DNA from: Rhodospirillales bacterium
GTDB taxonomy: Bacteria > Pseudomonadota > Alphaproteobacteria > ATCC43930 > CGMCC-115725
NCBI GenBank assembly: GCA_947473305.1
Contig: CANJCB010000013.1
Location: 44,401-108,400 of the forward strand
DNA length: 64,000 bases
Reading direction: 5' to 3'
Shown: in pieces, positions 34,502 to 43,688 of the stretch
How positions within the stretch are numbered: the first letter of the stretch is position 1
Layout: every line of letters starts with the position of its first letter
Made by a program: the position numbers and the translations under genes
The notes under the pieces: generated by a model
The model's database searches: none
Told to the model about the DNA's origin: nothing
What the model saw: only the letters and a program-made list of their open reading frames with translations

Positions 34502-36834
34502 AGCGCCGCCTCCCGGGCCGCCAGGATGCGGTCGAACTCTTCGAGACGCTTCGTCACCCGGCCGAAGATGCTGTCCGGCGGATAGGCTCCGTCGGGGCCG
34601 ATTTCGCCCGCCGGCGCTCCCATCAGGATTTCCGCCGCCTCGACCACGTCGGTCACCGCCCAGATATGGAAGCGGCCCGCCGCGATGGCCGCCTGGACCT
34701 CGTCGCGCAACACGAGATTGAGCCGGTTCGAATCCGGCACGATGACGCCCTGGGTCCCGGTCAAGCCGCCTGCCTTCGCCTCGCAGACCCGGAAGAAACC
34801 CTCGATCTTCGAATGCGCTCCGCCGATGGGCTGGACCTGTCCCACCTGGTTCATCGAACCCGTCAGCGCCACCTCCTGCCGAATGGGAAGCTGCGACAGG
34901 TCGGACAGCACCGCCAACAGTTCCGCCATGGTGGCGCTGTCGCCCTCGACCCCGCCATACATCTGCTCGAAGGTGAGCGAACAGGTGAAGGACAGAGGCC
35001 GCACCTGGGCGAACCGCCCGGCGAGGTAGCCCTGGAGCACCATGGCGCCCTTCTGCTGGATCGGCCCGCCGAGCGCCACGTCGCGCTCGATATTGATGAT
35101 GCCACCCCGTCCCGCCGAGGCGCGGGCGGTGATTCGCACCGGCGTGCCGAATCGCGCGCCGCCGCCTTCGTGGACGGTCAGGCCATTGACCTGCCCTATG
35201 GCGGAACCCGCAGTGTCGATCATCATCATGCCGTCGACGATATTCGCCAGCATGCGATCTTCGATCCGGGCGCTGCGATAGCGGCGGGCCTGATGAGCCT
35301 CGATCACCGCGGCTTCGGTCAGCATCTTTACCTTTGCCTGGCGCGCACGGACAGCCGCCTCAGTCACCACGTCCTCGATCAATTCGATCTGGGCGGTGAG
35401 GCGGTCGCGCCGCTGGTTCCAGCGGGAAGCAATCCCGAGAAGCCGTTCCATCGCTCCCGGCGTCACCCCCTCCAGCGACTGGCGCCGCGCCATCTGCTCG
35501 ATCAGTCCGGCATAGATGCCGAGATTCCTCTCCGAAGCCGGGATATCCGTATCGATATCCGCCTTGATCTTGAAATAGACGTCGAAGTCGGGATCGCCTT
35601 CGAAAAAAAGCGAATACCAGCGGGGCGCTCCAACGATCACCACCTTGAGTTCGAGCGGAATGGCCTCCGGCTTGGGCGCGCCTGAAATCGGCTGCGCCTG
35701 GGCGCGCGCCAATTCCTCGATCATGATCCGGCTGTCGCGCAATGCGGCTTTCAGGAAACGCCAGCTGACCGGATTGGCGGCGAGCGCTTCGGCGCGCAAA
35801 ATCAGAATCCCGCCGTTGGCCCGATGCAACGCACCTGCCCGGATGAGCGTGAAATCCGTCGCGATACTGCCTTGCGACTGTTCGTATTCGATGCGGCCGA
35901 ACAGATTCTCATAAGTCGGATTGCTTTCGAGCACGACGGAGGGATGCTTTTCCTCGCCGTGATCGACCAGCAGATTGACCGCGTAACGCCGTTCGGGCAT
36001 GTCGAGAGGGCTCGCCCCCTCGGTTTCATCAGACGCCCGGAACCGCATGGGATTTTCCAGCATGTCCACACGAAGGGCCGTAAGCCAGCGGGCAAGTAAA
36101 TTGAAGCTTGCGAATTCCTCCAACAGCGCATCGAGCGCCGGCCCAAGGACTTCTTCGGCGATTTCGACATGCAGGTCATGGATCTGCGTCGTCAGCGAGG
36201 ACCGCATGCCGATGGAGCGAAGCTGGAACCGGGTAAGCGCCGCGCTCACTTCCCGCTCTCCCGCTTCGCGGTCGGTAGGAGAAACAGCCTCTTTATCCTT
36301 GGCAGGAACGACACCGAAGGTCCCGTCTTCCGTTTGGCTCAATCGCCAGCCATGGCTCGCGGCAAGGCTCTGGACTTCCACCAGAGCCGCCGAAACCTCC
36401 GCTTGCGCCCTTTCACGAACGGCTTGTAGGCGCGCCTGGAAGGCTTCCGAGGTAAAGGCGATAGCGAGCGCCTCCCGCAGTTTGGGGATCAGGGCCGCCA
36501 TTCGCTCGCGCAACCTCCGTCCCGTGCCCGGCGGCAAACGATAGGCGAGCGGATTTTCCGGATGGCGGAAATTGTTGACGTAAATCCAGTCGCTCCGTGG
36601 CGGCCGGATTTTCAGCGCATCGTCGAGGAAGGCGAGCGTGGCCGTCATGCGCCCCACCCGGTCCTCGCCCGCGACGAAGATATTATAGCCGAGCCCAGGG
36701 ACCGACAGCCCGAAGCTCAAGGCTTCCCGGGCACGGGAATGGCTGTCGAGATCGAAGATCTCCGCATCCTTTGCGGGCGAGGCCGAAAATCGAGGAACTC
36801 CGGCCTCTTCCGCCGAGAGCTTGCGAACCGTCAT
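34492..36834 (-). CDS. Lon-related (LonR9/YcbZ-type) AAA ATP-dependent protease
   Basis: 780-residue protease. The N-terminal part has a degenerate P-loop (FVAGEDRVGRMTA), usual for this subgroup, and an inserted region. The C-terminal Lon peptidase domain has the Ser633/Lys676 dyad (GVEGDSATMAE and GGAHSKIEG), 43 residues apart as in Lon. VLQGYLAGRFAQVRPLSF and QEVALTGSMNQVGQVQPIGG are family-typical. The start at 36834 follows GGAGGAAGC. It probably degrades damaged or regulatory proteins. TATATA on the minus strand near 36908-36913 may be part of its promoter. Confidence 0.93.
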   Translation of the reverse strand: MTVRKLSAEEAGVPRFSASPAKDAEIFDLDSHSRAREALSFGLSVPGLGYNIFVAGEDRVGRMTATLAFLDDALKIRPPRSDWIYVNNFRHPENPLAYRLPPGTGRRLRERMAALIPKLREALAIAFTSEAFQARLQAVRERAQAEVSAALVEVQSLAASHGWRLSQTEDGTFGVVPAKDKEAVSPTDREAGEREVSAALTRFQLRSIGMRSSLTTQIHDLHVEIAEEVLGPALDALLEEFASFNLLARWLTALRVDMLENPMRFRASDETEGASPLDMPERRYAVNLLVDHGEEKHPSVVLESNPTYENLFGRIEYEQSQGSIATDFTLIRAGALHRANGGILILRAEALAANPVSWRFLKAALRDSRIMIEELARAQAQPISGAPKPEAIPLELKVVIVGAPRWYSLFFEGDPDFDVYFKIKADIDTDIPASERNLGIYAGLIEQMARRQSLEGVTPGAMERLLGIASRWNQRRDRLTAQIELIEDVVTEAAVRARQAKVKMLTEAAVIEAHQARRYRSARIEDRMLANIVDGMMMIDTAGSAIGQVNGLTVHEGGGARFGTPVRITARASAGRGGIINIERDVALGGPIQQKGAMVLQGYLAGRFAQVRPLSFTCSLTFEQMYGGVEGDSATMAELLAVLSDLSQLPIRQEVALTGSMNQVGQVQPIGGAHSKIEGFFRVCEAKAGGLTGTQGVIVPDSNRLNLVLRDEVQAAIAAGRFHIWAVTDVVEAAEILMGAPAGEIGPDGAYPPDSIFGRVTKRLEEFDRILAAREAALQR

Positions 36835-36944
36835 AAAGCTTCCTCCGCCTTGCCGGTTCGAGAGGGCCGGCATGGCGGCGAGCCTAACGGCGGCTCCGCG
36901 CTTTGTATATAAGGGCTAGCTCGTCAGGCAATCGCCGGGCCTAC

Positions 36945-38534
36945 TCATTTCATCAGCCAGGCGTCGCCGAAGCGGCCCTCGCCACGGGCGACACCCCAGG
37001 CGTTCTGCAGCTTTTTGGAGGCGCCGTCGATCTGGTTGTATTGGCGCAGCGACATCGCCGGCAAATCCTCGGCAAGGATCGCCTGGAGTTTCCTATAGGG
37101 CACGCCCCGCTCCTCCAGGGTGGTGGCCCGGGCGCCTTCCTCGAAGAGCTTGTCCACCGCCGGATTAGAATAGCTGGTCGGATTGCCGAAGCGCTTGCCG
37201 ACGCCCGCCGTCGTATAGGCCCGCGCGATGCCCAGCGCCGGATCGCCCAGCGTCCCATAGGCCATCAGCGCGAAGTCGAAATCGAGATCGTCGAAGACCT
37301 TGGTCACGATGAGCGTCGTTTCCATGGAATCGCTGCTGGCCTCGATGCCCACGGCCTGCCACATGCTCCTCAAGGCAGCCGCGACCTGCGCGAATTCCGG
37401 ATATTGGCCGACATAGGTCGCAATCTTCATGGAGAAGCGCTTGCCGTCCACGCCTCGTTTCACGCCCGCCTCGTCGAGCAGCGCGTTCGCCCTGGCCGGG
37501 TCGAAGGGATACATCTTCCGATAATCCACATCGGGATTGGCAAGCCAGCCGAAATCGGTGGAGATCGGTGCGACCCCGACCTCGCCGATGTCGAAGAAGG
37601 CGTTCTTCACGATGTAGTCGCGGTCCGTGGCCATCATCATGGCCTGGCGCACCCGCTTGTCGTCGAAGGGCTTCCGCTTGTGGTTGAAGAAGCCCCAGTT
37701 GACGTTGGGCGGGAGGTTCGAAGCTTCGATCTTGAGCTTCGGATCGGCCTTGATCGCGGCGAGGCCGTTGGCGGGCAGGGCTTGGACGAGATCAACCTCG
37801 CCGGCCTGGAGTGCCTGGATGCGGGCGGCGGGCTGGGTGATGATCTTGACCACGACTTCGTCGAGATAGGGCTTGCCCGGCTCCCAATAAGTGGGGTTGC
37901 GGATCATGCGAATCGCGTCTCCACGTTTCCATTCCGCAAGCTTGAACGGCCCGGTGCCGACGGGTGTGGTCAAGGTCGCCGTGTTCTTGAGCGGATCGGT
38001 CCCTTCGAAAAGATGCTTAGGCATGATCGCGCCGCCCTGCTCGCAGGCCAGGGACATCAGGAACGGCCCGAAAGGCTCCTTGAGCTTGATGACGAGCTTG
38101 TCGGGGGCGGGAGTCTCGATACTTTCGATGACCTGGGCGGCGGGCTGGAAGCTCGGCTTCAGCTTGGAGGTCACCTGCTCGATCGAATATTTCACATCCG
38201 CCGAGGTGAAGGGCTTCCCGTCCTGCCAATTCGTCTGGACGAGGTCGAAGCTGTAGGTGCGCGCGTCGGGCGAGATCGTCCAGGATTTGGCGAGCACGCC
38301 CTTGGGCCGGAAGTCGACGTCGAGATCGACCAGCGGTTGGTAGACCATGCAGCCGATCGTCATGTCGAGAAGCGAGTTGGAAATCGCCGGATTGACCGAG
38401 GCGGGGTCCTGGGCGAGGACCATCAGAAGGGTCCCACCCCGTTGCGGCAGCCCCGGGTTCTGAGCGGCCGTCAGGCCGGAGGTGAATGCCAGGACGACGA
38501 GAGCGGCTGCCGCGGCCCGAAGTTTCAAAGCCAT
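36945..38534 (-). CDS. ABC transporter substrate-binding protein, family 5, orphan (tandem copy 1)
   Basis: 529-residue SBP_bac_5 protein with a signal peptide (ALVVLAFTSGLTAAQNP), then QRGGTLLMVLAQDPASVNPAIS, LAKSWTISPDARTYSFDLVQ and the WLMK end. It is closely similar along its whole length to the upstream gene at 38539-40140, a tandem duplication. Only 4 bases separate them. The GGGGG ribosome site touches the ATG; a TTG two codons later (38528) would have better spacing. No permease or ATPase is adjacent, so it either feeds a distant transporter or works as a sensor. Confidence 0.94.
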   Translation of the reverse strand: MALKLRAAAAALVVLAFTSGLTAAQNPGLPQRGGTLLMVLAQDPASVNPAISNSLLDMTIGCMVYQPLVDLDVDFRPKGVLAKSWTISPDARTYSFDLVQTNWQDGKPFTSADVKYSIEQVTSKLKPSFQPAAQVIESIETPAPDKLVIKLKEPFGPFLMSLACEQGGAIMPKHLFEGTDPLKNTATLTTPVGTGPFKLAEWKRGDAIRMIRNPTYWEPGKPYLDEVVVKIITQPAARIQALQAGEVDLVQALPANGLAAIKADPKLKIEASNLPPNVNWGFFNHKRKPFDDKRVRQAMMMATDRDYIVKNAFFDIGEVGVAPISTDFGWLANPDVDYRKMYPFDPARANALLDEAGVKRGVDGKRFSMKIATYVGQYPEFAQVAAALRSMWQAVGIEASSDSMETTLIVTKVFDDLDFDFALMAYGTLGDPALGIARAYTTAGVGKRFGNPTSYSNPAVDKLFEEGARATTLEERGVPYRKLQAILAEDLPAMSLRQYNQIDGASKKLQNAWGVARGEGRFGDAWLMK

Positions 38535-38538
38535 CCCC

Positions 38539-40140
38539 CTATTTCATGAGCCAGACATCCGCGAAGCGGCCGTCGCCCCGCGTCTGGCCCCAGACGCCCT
38601 GAAGCTTCTTGGTTGCCGCATCGTTCTGGTTGTATTGCCGGAGCGTGATTCCCGGCAGATCCTCGGCAAGAATGGCCTGGACTTTCTTATAGGCGTCGCC
38701 CCTTCCTTCGATCGTGGCGGCGCGCTCGCCTTCCAGGAAGAGCGCATCGACCGCCGGATTGGAATAACCGGAGGGATTGCCGAAGCTCCGGCCAATGCCG
38801 GCTGTGGTAAAGGCCCGGGCGACGCCCAAGGCAGGATCGCCCAGCGTTCCATATGCCAGGAGCGCGAAATCGAAATCGCGATCCTCGAAGACTCGCTTGA
38901 CGAGGGTCGCGCTTTCCATCGGATCGCTGGTGGCCTCGATCCCTACGGCCTGCCACATGCTCCTCATCGCCGAGGCCACCTGAACGAATTCGGGATATTG
39001 CCCGACATAGGTCGTGATCTTCATGGCGAAACGCTTGCCGCCCAGCCCTCGCTTGATGCCCGCCGCGTCGAGCAATGCATTGGCCCTCGCCGGATCGAAG
39101 GGATACATCTTCCGATAGTCGATGGCCGGATCGGTCAGCCAGGTGAACTCGGTGGTGATGGGGGCCACGCCGACACTGCCGATGTCGAAGAACGCGTTCT
39201 TGACGATATAATCGCGGTCGGTCGCCATCATGATCGCTTGGCGCACCCGCTTGTCGTCGAATGGCTTCTTGGTCGTGTTGAAGAAGGACCAGTTGATGCT
39301 TGGGGTTTGGGTGCTCGCCTCGACCTTCAACTTGGGATCGGACTTCACCGCATCCATGCTGTTGGCGGGAAAGGCCTGGACCAGATCCACCTCGCCGCCC
39401 TGGAGAGCCTGAATGCGGCCGGCTGCCTGAGTGATGATCTTGACCACGATCTCGTCGAGATAGGGCTTCCCCGGCTCCCAGTAGGTCGGGGATTTGGCGA
39501 GCTTGATATAGTCGCCGCGCCGCCATTCGACGAGCTTGAAAGGCCCGGTCCCGATCGGCGCCGTGGTGCTCGCCGGGTTCTTCAGAGGGTCGTTGCCCTG
39601 GAAAAGATGCGCGGGCAGGATCGCTCCTCCCTGTTCGCAGGCCAGCGACATCAGGAAAGGTCCGAAGGGCTGTTTCAGTTTGAAGACAACCTTGCGGGGA
39701 TCCGGGGTCTCGATGCTGTCGATCACCTTGGCCGCCGCCTGGAAGCTCGATTTCAGCTTCGCACTCACCTCTAGGATCGAAAACTTGACGTCCGCCGAAG
39801 TGAAGGGCTTGCCATCCTGCCACGTCGTATCGACGAGATCGAAAGTATAGATGAGGGCGTCGGGCGAGACCGTCCAGGATTTGGCCAGCATCGCCTTAGG
39901 CCGGAACCCCATGTCGAGGTCGACCATCGACTGATAGATCTGGCATCCCACCGTCATATCAGGCACGAGGTTGGAGATCGCAGGATTGACCGTACCCGGC
40001 TCTTGCGGCAGGACCATGAGCATCGTGCCGCCCCGCTGCACGGGTCCCGGATCCTGGGCCACCGAAACGGAGGGGATCAGCAAAAAGCCGGCGAATACGG
40101 CCAGCGCTGCGCCGCTTAAAAGACTATTCGACCGCCACAT
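38539..40140 (-). CDS. ABC transporter substrate-binding protein, family 5, orphan (tandem copy 2)
   Basis: 533-residue paralogue of the next gene, with signal peptide VFAGFLLIPSVSVAQDPG, then QRGGTMLMVLPQEPGTVNPAIS, LAKSWTVSPDALIYTFDLVD and the end FADVWLMK. The GGGG of its ribosome site lies in the 3' arm of a hairpin just upstream (40150-40195). It lies 101 bases after the aldehyde dehydrogenase at 40242, on the same strand, so read-through from the Mo-box promoter at 43547 is possible. Confidence 0.94.
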   Translation of the reverse strand: MWRSNSLLSGAALAVFAGFLLIPSVSVAQDPGPVQRGGTMLMVLPQEPGTVNPAISNLVPDMTVGCQIYQSMVDLDMGFRPKAMLAKSWTVSPDALIYTFDLVDTTWQDGKPFTSADVKFSILEVSAKLKSSFQAAAKVIDSIETPDPRKVVFKLKQPFGPFLMSLACEQGGAILPAHLFQGNDPLKNPASTTAPIGTGPFKLVEWRRGDYIKLAKSPTYWEPGKPYLDEIVVKIITQAAGRIQALQGGEVDLVQAFPANSMDAVKSDPKLKVEASTQTPSINWSFFNTTKKPFDDKRVRQAIMMATDRDYIVKNAFFDIGSVGVAPITTEFTWLTDPAIDYRKMYPFDPARANALLDAAGIKRGLGGKRFAMKITTYVGQYPEFVQVASAMRSMWQAVGIEATSDPMESATLVKRVFEDRDFDFALLAYGTLGDPALGVARAFTTAGIGRSFGNPSGYSNPAVDALFLEGERAATIEGRGDAYKKVQAILAEDLPGITLRQYNQNDAATKKLQGVWGQTRGDGRFADVWLMK

Positions 40141-40149
40141 AAATCTGCC

Positions 40150-40195
40150 CCCCGATGCTTTTCATTCTTGTTTCCAAGTTGAGAAAAGCATGGGG
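40150..40195 (-). promoter_or_regulatory. Hairpin burying the ribosome site of the 38539-40140 gene
   Basis: ATGCTTTTC (40155-40163) pairs perfectly with GAAAAGCAT (40183-40191). CCCC (40150-40153) pairs with GGGG (40192-40195) across one bulged base. In the minus-strand message the G-run that would serve as ribosome site falls in the 3' arm, about 9 bases before the ATG at 40140. Confidence 0.6.
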
Positions 40196-40215
40196 AGCAG
40201 GTTCGATTGTTGTCA

Positions 40216-40237
40216 AACGGATTGTTGGCAATCCGTT
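40216..40237 (-). terminator. Terminator-like hairpin after the aldehyde dehydrogenase
   Basis: Perfect 9-bp stem (AACGGATTG / CAATCCGTT) with a 4-base loop, starting 5 bases after the aldehyde dehydrogenase stop on the minus strand. Only TTTG follows rather than a full T-run, so termination may be partial. Confidence 0.5.
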
Positions 40238-40241
40238 GCTG

Positions 40242-41675
40242 TCAGGCGCTCGCCTGGGTCACGAACTTCGTCACGAAATAGGGCTCGATCCCCTCGGCGC
40301 CACCTTCGGAGCCATAGCCCGAATCCTTCACGCCCCCGAAAGGCACCTCGGGCAGGGCAAAGCCGTGATGGTTGATCGTGATCTGCCCGGTCTCGACCCG
40401 GTCGGCCAGCGCCGTCGCCGTCTTGACCGAACGGGTATAGGCATAGGCTGCCAGCCCATAGGGCAGCCGGTTCGCCTCGGTCACCACCTCGTCGAGATCC
40501 CGGAAAGGCGCGATCAGGGCGACGGGGCCAAAGGGCTCCTCGTGCATGATGCGCGCATCCATGGGAACATCGGTCAGCACAGTGGGCTCGAAATAGAAGC
40601 CCTTGTTGCCGATCCGCTTGCCGCCGGTGCGCAGGGTCGCGCCATGCTTCACCGCATCGCCGATGAAGGCTTCCATGGCGGTGATGCGCCGGCCGTTCGC
40701 CATGGGGCCCATCTGGGTCCCCTGCTCCATGCCGTCGCCGACCTTCACCTGCTTGGCGGCGGCGACGAATTTCTCGACAAAGTTCTCATAGACCTTCTCC
40801 TGGACAAGGAGACGGGTCGGCGAGACGCAGACCTGGCCGGCGTTGCGATACTTGGCCCCGCTCAGGAGCTTCATGGTCGCGTCGAAGTCGCAGTCGTCGA
40901 AGACGATGGCTGGGGAGTGCCCGCCCAATTCCATGGTGCAGCGCTTCATATGCGCGCCCGCCATGGCCGCCAGATGCTTGCCCACGGCGGTCGAGCCGGT
41001 AAAAGACATCTTGCGGATGATCGGATGCGGGATGAGGTATTCGGAGATTTCCGCCGGAACCCCATAGACTAGGTTCAACACACCGGGCGGCAGGCCAGCG
41101 TCGTCATAAGCCCTGATAAGTTCGGCCGGCGAGGCCGGGGTTTCTTCGGGAGCCTTGACGATCACCGAACAGCCGGCGGCCAGGGCGGCCGCCACCTTCT
41201 TGTTGACCTGGGCGACCGGGAAATTCCAGGGCGTGAAGGCCGCGACCGGGCCGACAGGCTCCTTGATCACCAGTTGATAGATGCCCTCGCCCCGGGCCGG
41301 GATGACGCGCCCATAGGCGCGGCTTGCCTCGCCTGCGAACCAGTCGAGATTGTCCCCCGCCCCCATCGCCTCGGCGGTAGCTTCGGCAAGGGGCTTCCCC
41401 TGTTCCAGGGTCAGGAAACGACCGATCTCAGGCGCGCGCTGCCGCATGAGTTCTCCCGCCTTGCGCAGGATCTTAGCCCGCTCGTAGGCCGGCACCTTGC
41501 GCCAGACGGCGAAACCCTTGCGGGCCGCCTCCAGCGCAAGGTCCAGGTCGTCGGTATTGGCATGCGCGACGCTGCCGATCACGTCCTCGGTCGCGGGATT
41601 GATGACGGGAAGCGTCCGGCCCGAAAGGCTCGGACGCCATTTGCCATCGATGAACAGCAGAACGTCGGGATACAT
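40242..41675 (-). CDS. NAD(P)-dependent aldehyde dehydrogenase (succinate-semialdehyde type)
   Basis: 477-residue ALDH-superfamily enzyme. The catalytic Cys283 lies in RNAGQVCVSPTR and the general base Glu249 in CTMELGGHSPAIVFDD, 34 residues apart as in the family. Further motifs are TPWNFPVAQVNKKVAAALAAGCSVIVKAPEETP and MSFTGSTAVGKHL. The N-terminus (LFIDGKWRPSLSGRTLPVINPATEDVIGSV) fits succinate-semialdehyde dehydrogenases. It lies 16 bases after another ALDH gene in the operon 43514 to 40242 behind a Mo-box. Confidence 0.94.
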   Translation of the reverse strand: MYPDVLLFIDGKWRPSLSGRTLPVINPATEDVIGSVAHANTDDLDLALEAARKGFAVWRKVPAYERAKILRKAGELMRQRAPEIGRFLTLEQGKPLAEATAEAMGAGDNLDWFAGEASRAYGRVIPARGEGIYQLVIKEPVGPVAAFTPWNFPVAQVNKKVAAALAAGCSVIVKAPEETPASPAELIRAYDDAGLPPGVLNLVYGVPAEISEYLIPHPIIRKMSFTGSTAVGKHLAAMAGAHMKRCTMELGGHSPAIVFDDCDFDATMKLLSGAKYRNAGQVCVSPTRLLVQEKVYENFVEKFVAAAKQVKVGDGMEQGTQMGPMANGRRITAMEAFIGDAVKHGATLRTGGKRIGNKGFYFEPTVLTDVPMDARIMHEEPFGPVALIAPFRDLDEVVTEANRLPYGLAAYAYTRSVKTATALADRVETGQITINHHGFALPEVPFGGVKDSGYGSEGGAEGIEPYFVTKFVTQASA

Positions 41676-41691
41676 GCTTTTCTCCTAGGGT

Positions 41692-43128
41692 TCAGGCGGC
41701 GCCGTAGCCGAGCACGGCCTTGACTTCGAGGAAGCTGTCGAAGCCGAACTCGCCATGCTCGCGGCCGTTGCCGGACTGCTTGTAGCCGCCGAAGGGCGCC
41801 TTGGTGTCCGAGGGCGCCCCGTTCATGTAGATGCGCCCCGCCCGAAGCTTGGAGGCGACCCGGCGGGCATTGGCGACGCTGCCCGACTGCACATAGCCGG
41901 CAAGCCCATAGCTCGTGGCATTCGCCATGGCGATGGCCTGCTCCTCGGTGTCGTAGGAGAGCATCGACAGCACCGGCCCGAAGATCTCCTCGCGGGCGAT
42001 GGTCATGTCCGGCGTCACATTCGCGAAGACCGTCGGCCGCACGAAATAGCCGCGGTTGACGCCTTCCGGACGCCCCGTGCCGCCAGCGGCGAGCGTGGCG
42101 CCCTCCTTGATACCGACCTCGATCAGGTGCTGAACCTTCTCGAACTGCATCTTGCTGACGAGCGGCCCGAGGATCGTGCCATCGGCCTTGGGATCGCCAA
42201 CCTTGACGTTGCGGGCGGTCTCGGCGGCGATGGCGACGGCTTCGTCATATTGCTTGGCCTGGACGAACATCCGGGTCGGGGCCTGGCAGGACTGTCCGGT
42301 ATTGTAGAAGCAGCGCATGGTCCCCGCCGCGATGACCGCCTTCAAGTCGGCGTCTGGCAGAATGATGTTCGCGGACTTGCCGCCGAGTTCCTGCGTCACA
42401 CGCTTTACCGTCTCGGCCGCCGCCTTGGCGATCAGGATGCCCGCCCGGGTCGAACCGGTGAAGGACACCATGTCGATGTCGGGATGGCTGGAAATTGCGG
42501 CGCCCACGGTCGGCCCGTCGCCATTCACCAGATTGAAGACGCCCTTGGGCACGCCCGCCTCGTGGAGGATTTCAGCCAGCAGGATCGCGCTCAGGGGGGC
42601 GATTTCGCTGGGCTTCAGCACGGAGGTGCAACCCGTCGCCAGCGCCGGGGCGAGTTTCGCCACCACCTGGTTGATCGGCCAGTTCCAGGGCGTGATGAAG
42701 CCGCAAACTCCGATGGCCTCCTTCGAGATCAGGGTGCTGCCGTCGATATATTCGAAGCGGTAGCGGCCCAGGATATCGATGGTCTCGTCGAAATGGTCGA
42801 CCGCCGTCTTGGTCTGCACATCCCGCGCGAAACCCTTTGGCGCGCCCATTTCGGTCGTGATCGCATTGGCGACCTCGTCGTAGCGCGAATTATAGACTTC
42901 CTTGATCCGGCGCAGGAGCTTGATGCGCTCTTCGACGCTGGTCGCGGAATAGGATGGGAAAGCGGCCTTGGCGGCCGCGACGGCGCGGTCCACATCCGCG
43001 GCCGAACCCAGGCTGATGGTGCCGGCGACTTCCTCGGTCGCGGGATTGACGACCTCAAAGGGCTTCCCGCCGCCAATCGGATCGACCCAGGCGCCATCGA
43101 TATAGAATTTGCTGTTATTCGCGCTCAT
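41692..43128 (-). CDS. NAD(P)-dependent aldehyde dehydrogenase
   Basis: 478 residues, ALDH superfamily. Catalytic Cys281 is in YNTGQSCQAPTRMFV and Glu247 in VTQELGGKSANIILPDAD. TPWNWPINQVVAKLAPALATGCTSVLKPSE and SFTGSTRAGILI complete the NAD-binding part. The start at 43128 (MSANNSKFYIDGAWV) has GAGGGAAA upstream; the frame stays open to 43296 without a better start. It is the second gene of the Mo-box operon. Subfamily and substrate are uncertain. Confidence 0.94.
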   Translation of the reverse strand: MSANNSKFYIDGAWVDPIGGGKPFEVVNPATEEVAGTISLGSAADVDRAVAAAKAAFPSYSATSVEERIKLLRRIKEVYNSRYDEVANAITTEMGAPKGFARDVQTKTAVDHFDETIDILGRYRFEYIDGSTLISKEAIGVCGFITPWNWPINQVVAKLAPALATGCTSVLKPSEIAPLSAILLAEILHEAGVPKGVFNLVNGDGPTVGAAISSHPDIDMVSFTGSTRAGILIAKAAAETVKRVTQELGGKSANIILPDADLKAVIAAGTMRCFYNTGQSCQAPTRMFVQAKQYDEAVAIAAETARNVKVGDPKADGTILGPLVSKMQFEKVQHLIEVGIKEGATLAAGGTGRPEGVNRGYFVRPTVFANVTPDMTIAREEIFGPVLSMLSYDTEEQAIAMANATSYGLAGYVQSGSVANARRVASKLRAGRIYMNGAPSDTKAPFGGYKQSGNGREHGEFGFDSFLEVKAVLGYGAA

Positions 43129-43142
43129 TCGTTTCCCTCTCC

Positions 43143-43514
43143 CTAATGCGTCAGCGCCGCCGCCGGGGCTCCGGCGGCAAGCTCCGCGATTTCCTCGATA
43201 TCGCCACGGCCCACCTTGAAGGAGACGGAAAACCCGTCCGGTGTCTTCATCGTCAGGATGAGACAGGAATGGCCTGGCGCTTCTTCGAGCTGCCAATCGC
43301 CGAGAGGATAAACCAGCCGGAGCGAACTGTCGTGATGCTTCATGCGCAATGCTGTCGCGGCGATGCGCGGCATGGTCATGACCAGCTCGTTAAGGCAATC
43401 GGTCGGCAGGGTGACAGAAGCCGGCTCGCCCTTCGCATCGCTGAAATTCAGGCGGAAGTGATCCCCGTCGGGATCGATCTCGAAAGTCGTGAGCCGCTTG
43501 CCGAATATTTCCAT
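43143..43514 (-). CDS. Small protein of unknown function, first gene of the Mo-box ALDH operon
   Basis: 123 residues (MEIFGKRLTTFEIDPDGDHFR to AAALTH). I do not recognise a family. It looks soluble and mostly beta, with no signal peptide, membrane segment or cysteine motif beyond one CLNELV and one SCLIL. I take the ATG at 43514, just inside the nearest AGG-rich stretch, because the Mo-box/promoter lies 33 bases upstream; the frame is open to 43643 but that would run through the box. It is followed after 14 bases by the ALDH gene, so it may be a partner of that enzyme. Confidence 0.75.
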   Translation of the reverse strand: MEIFGKRLTTFEIDPDGDHFRLNFSDAKGEPASVTLPTDCLNELVMTMPRIAATALRMKHHDSSLRLVYPLGDWQLEEAPGHSCLILTMKTPDGFSVSFKVGRGDIEEIAELAAGAPAAALTH

Positions 43515-43546
43515 CGCCGCCGCCTTTCCTGGATGCCACACCGTCA

Positions 43547-43570
43547 CGCTATATCCAATTGGAAATAACG
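43547..43570. promoter_or_regulatory. ModE-type Mo-box between ALDH operon and flavin monooxygenases
   Basis: CGCTATAT-N8-AAATAACG, with 10 of 12 half-site positions matching. It sits in the 174-bp divergent gap, 33 bases before the 43514 start and 119 bases before the monooxygenase start. Read leftwards, its distal half gives a TATAGC -10-like element (43548-43553) with a weak -35 GCTTGT 17 bases before it. This suggests control of the aldehyde dehydrogenase operon first, and perhaps the monooxygenases. Confidence 0.8.
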
Positions 43571-43688
43571 ACAAGCCCGCGATGCCCGCCGAAAGGTTCG
43601 GGACGAACGCACCCCTTAACGGCATGGCTGGGGGCAGATCCATTTGCTATCTTGTCCACAAGAAACCTCTCTGACGGCAAGGTCTGGC

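Noticed and set aside
36710..36834. Inactivated P-loop in the Lon-like protease as sign of decay
   Set aside because: A degenerate GxxGxGR-type loop is usual in this Lon subgroup; the protease dyad is intact with normal spacing.
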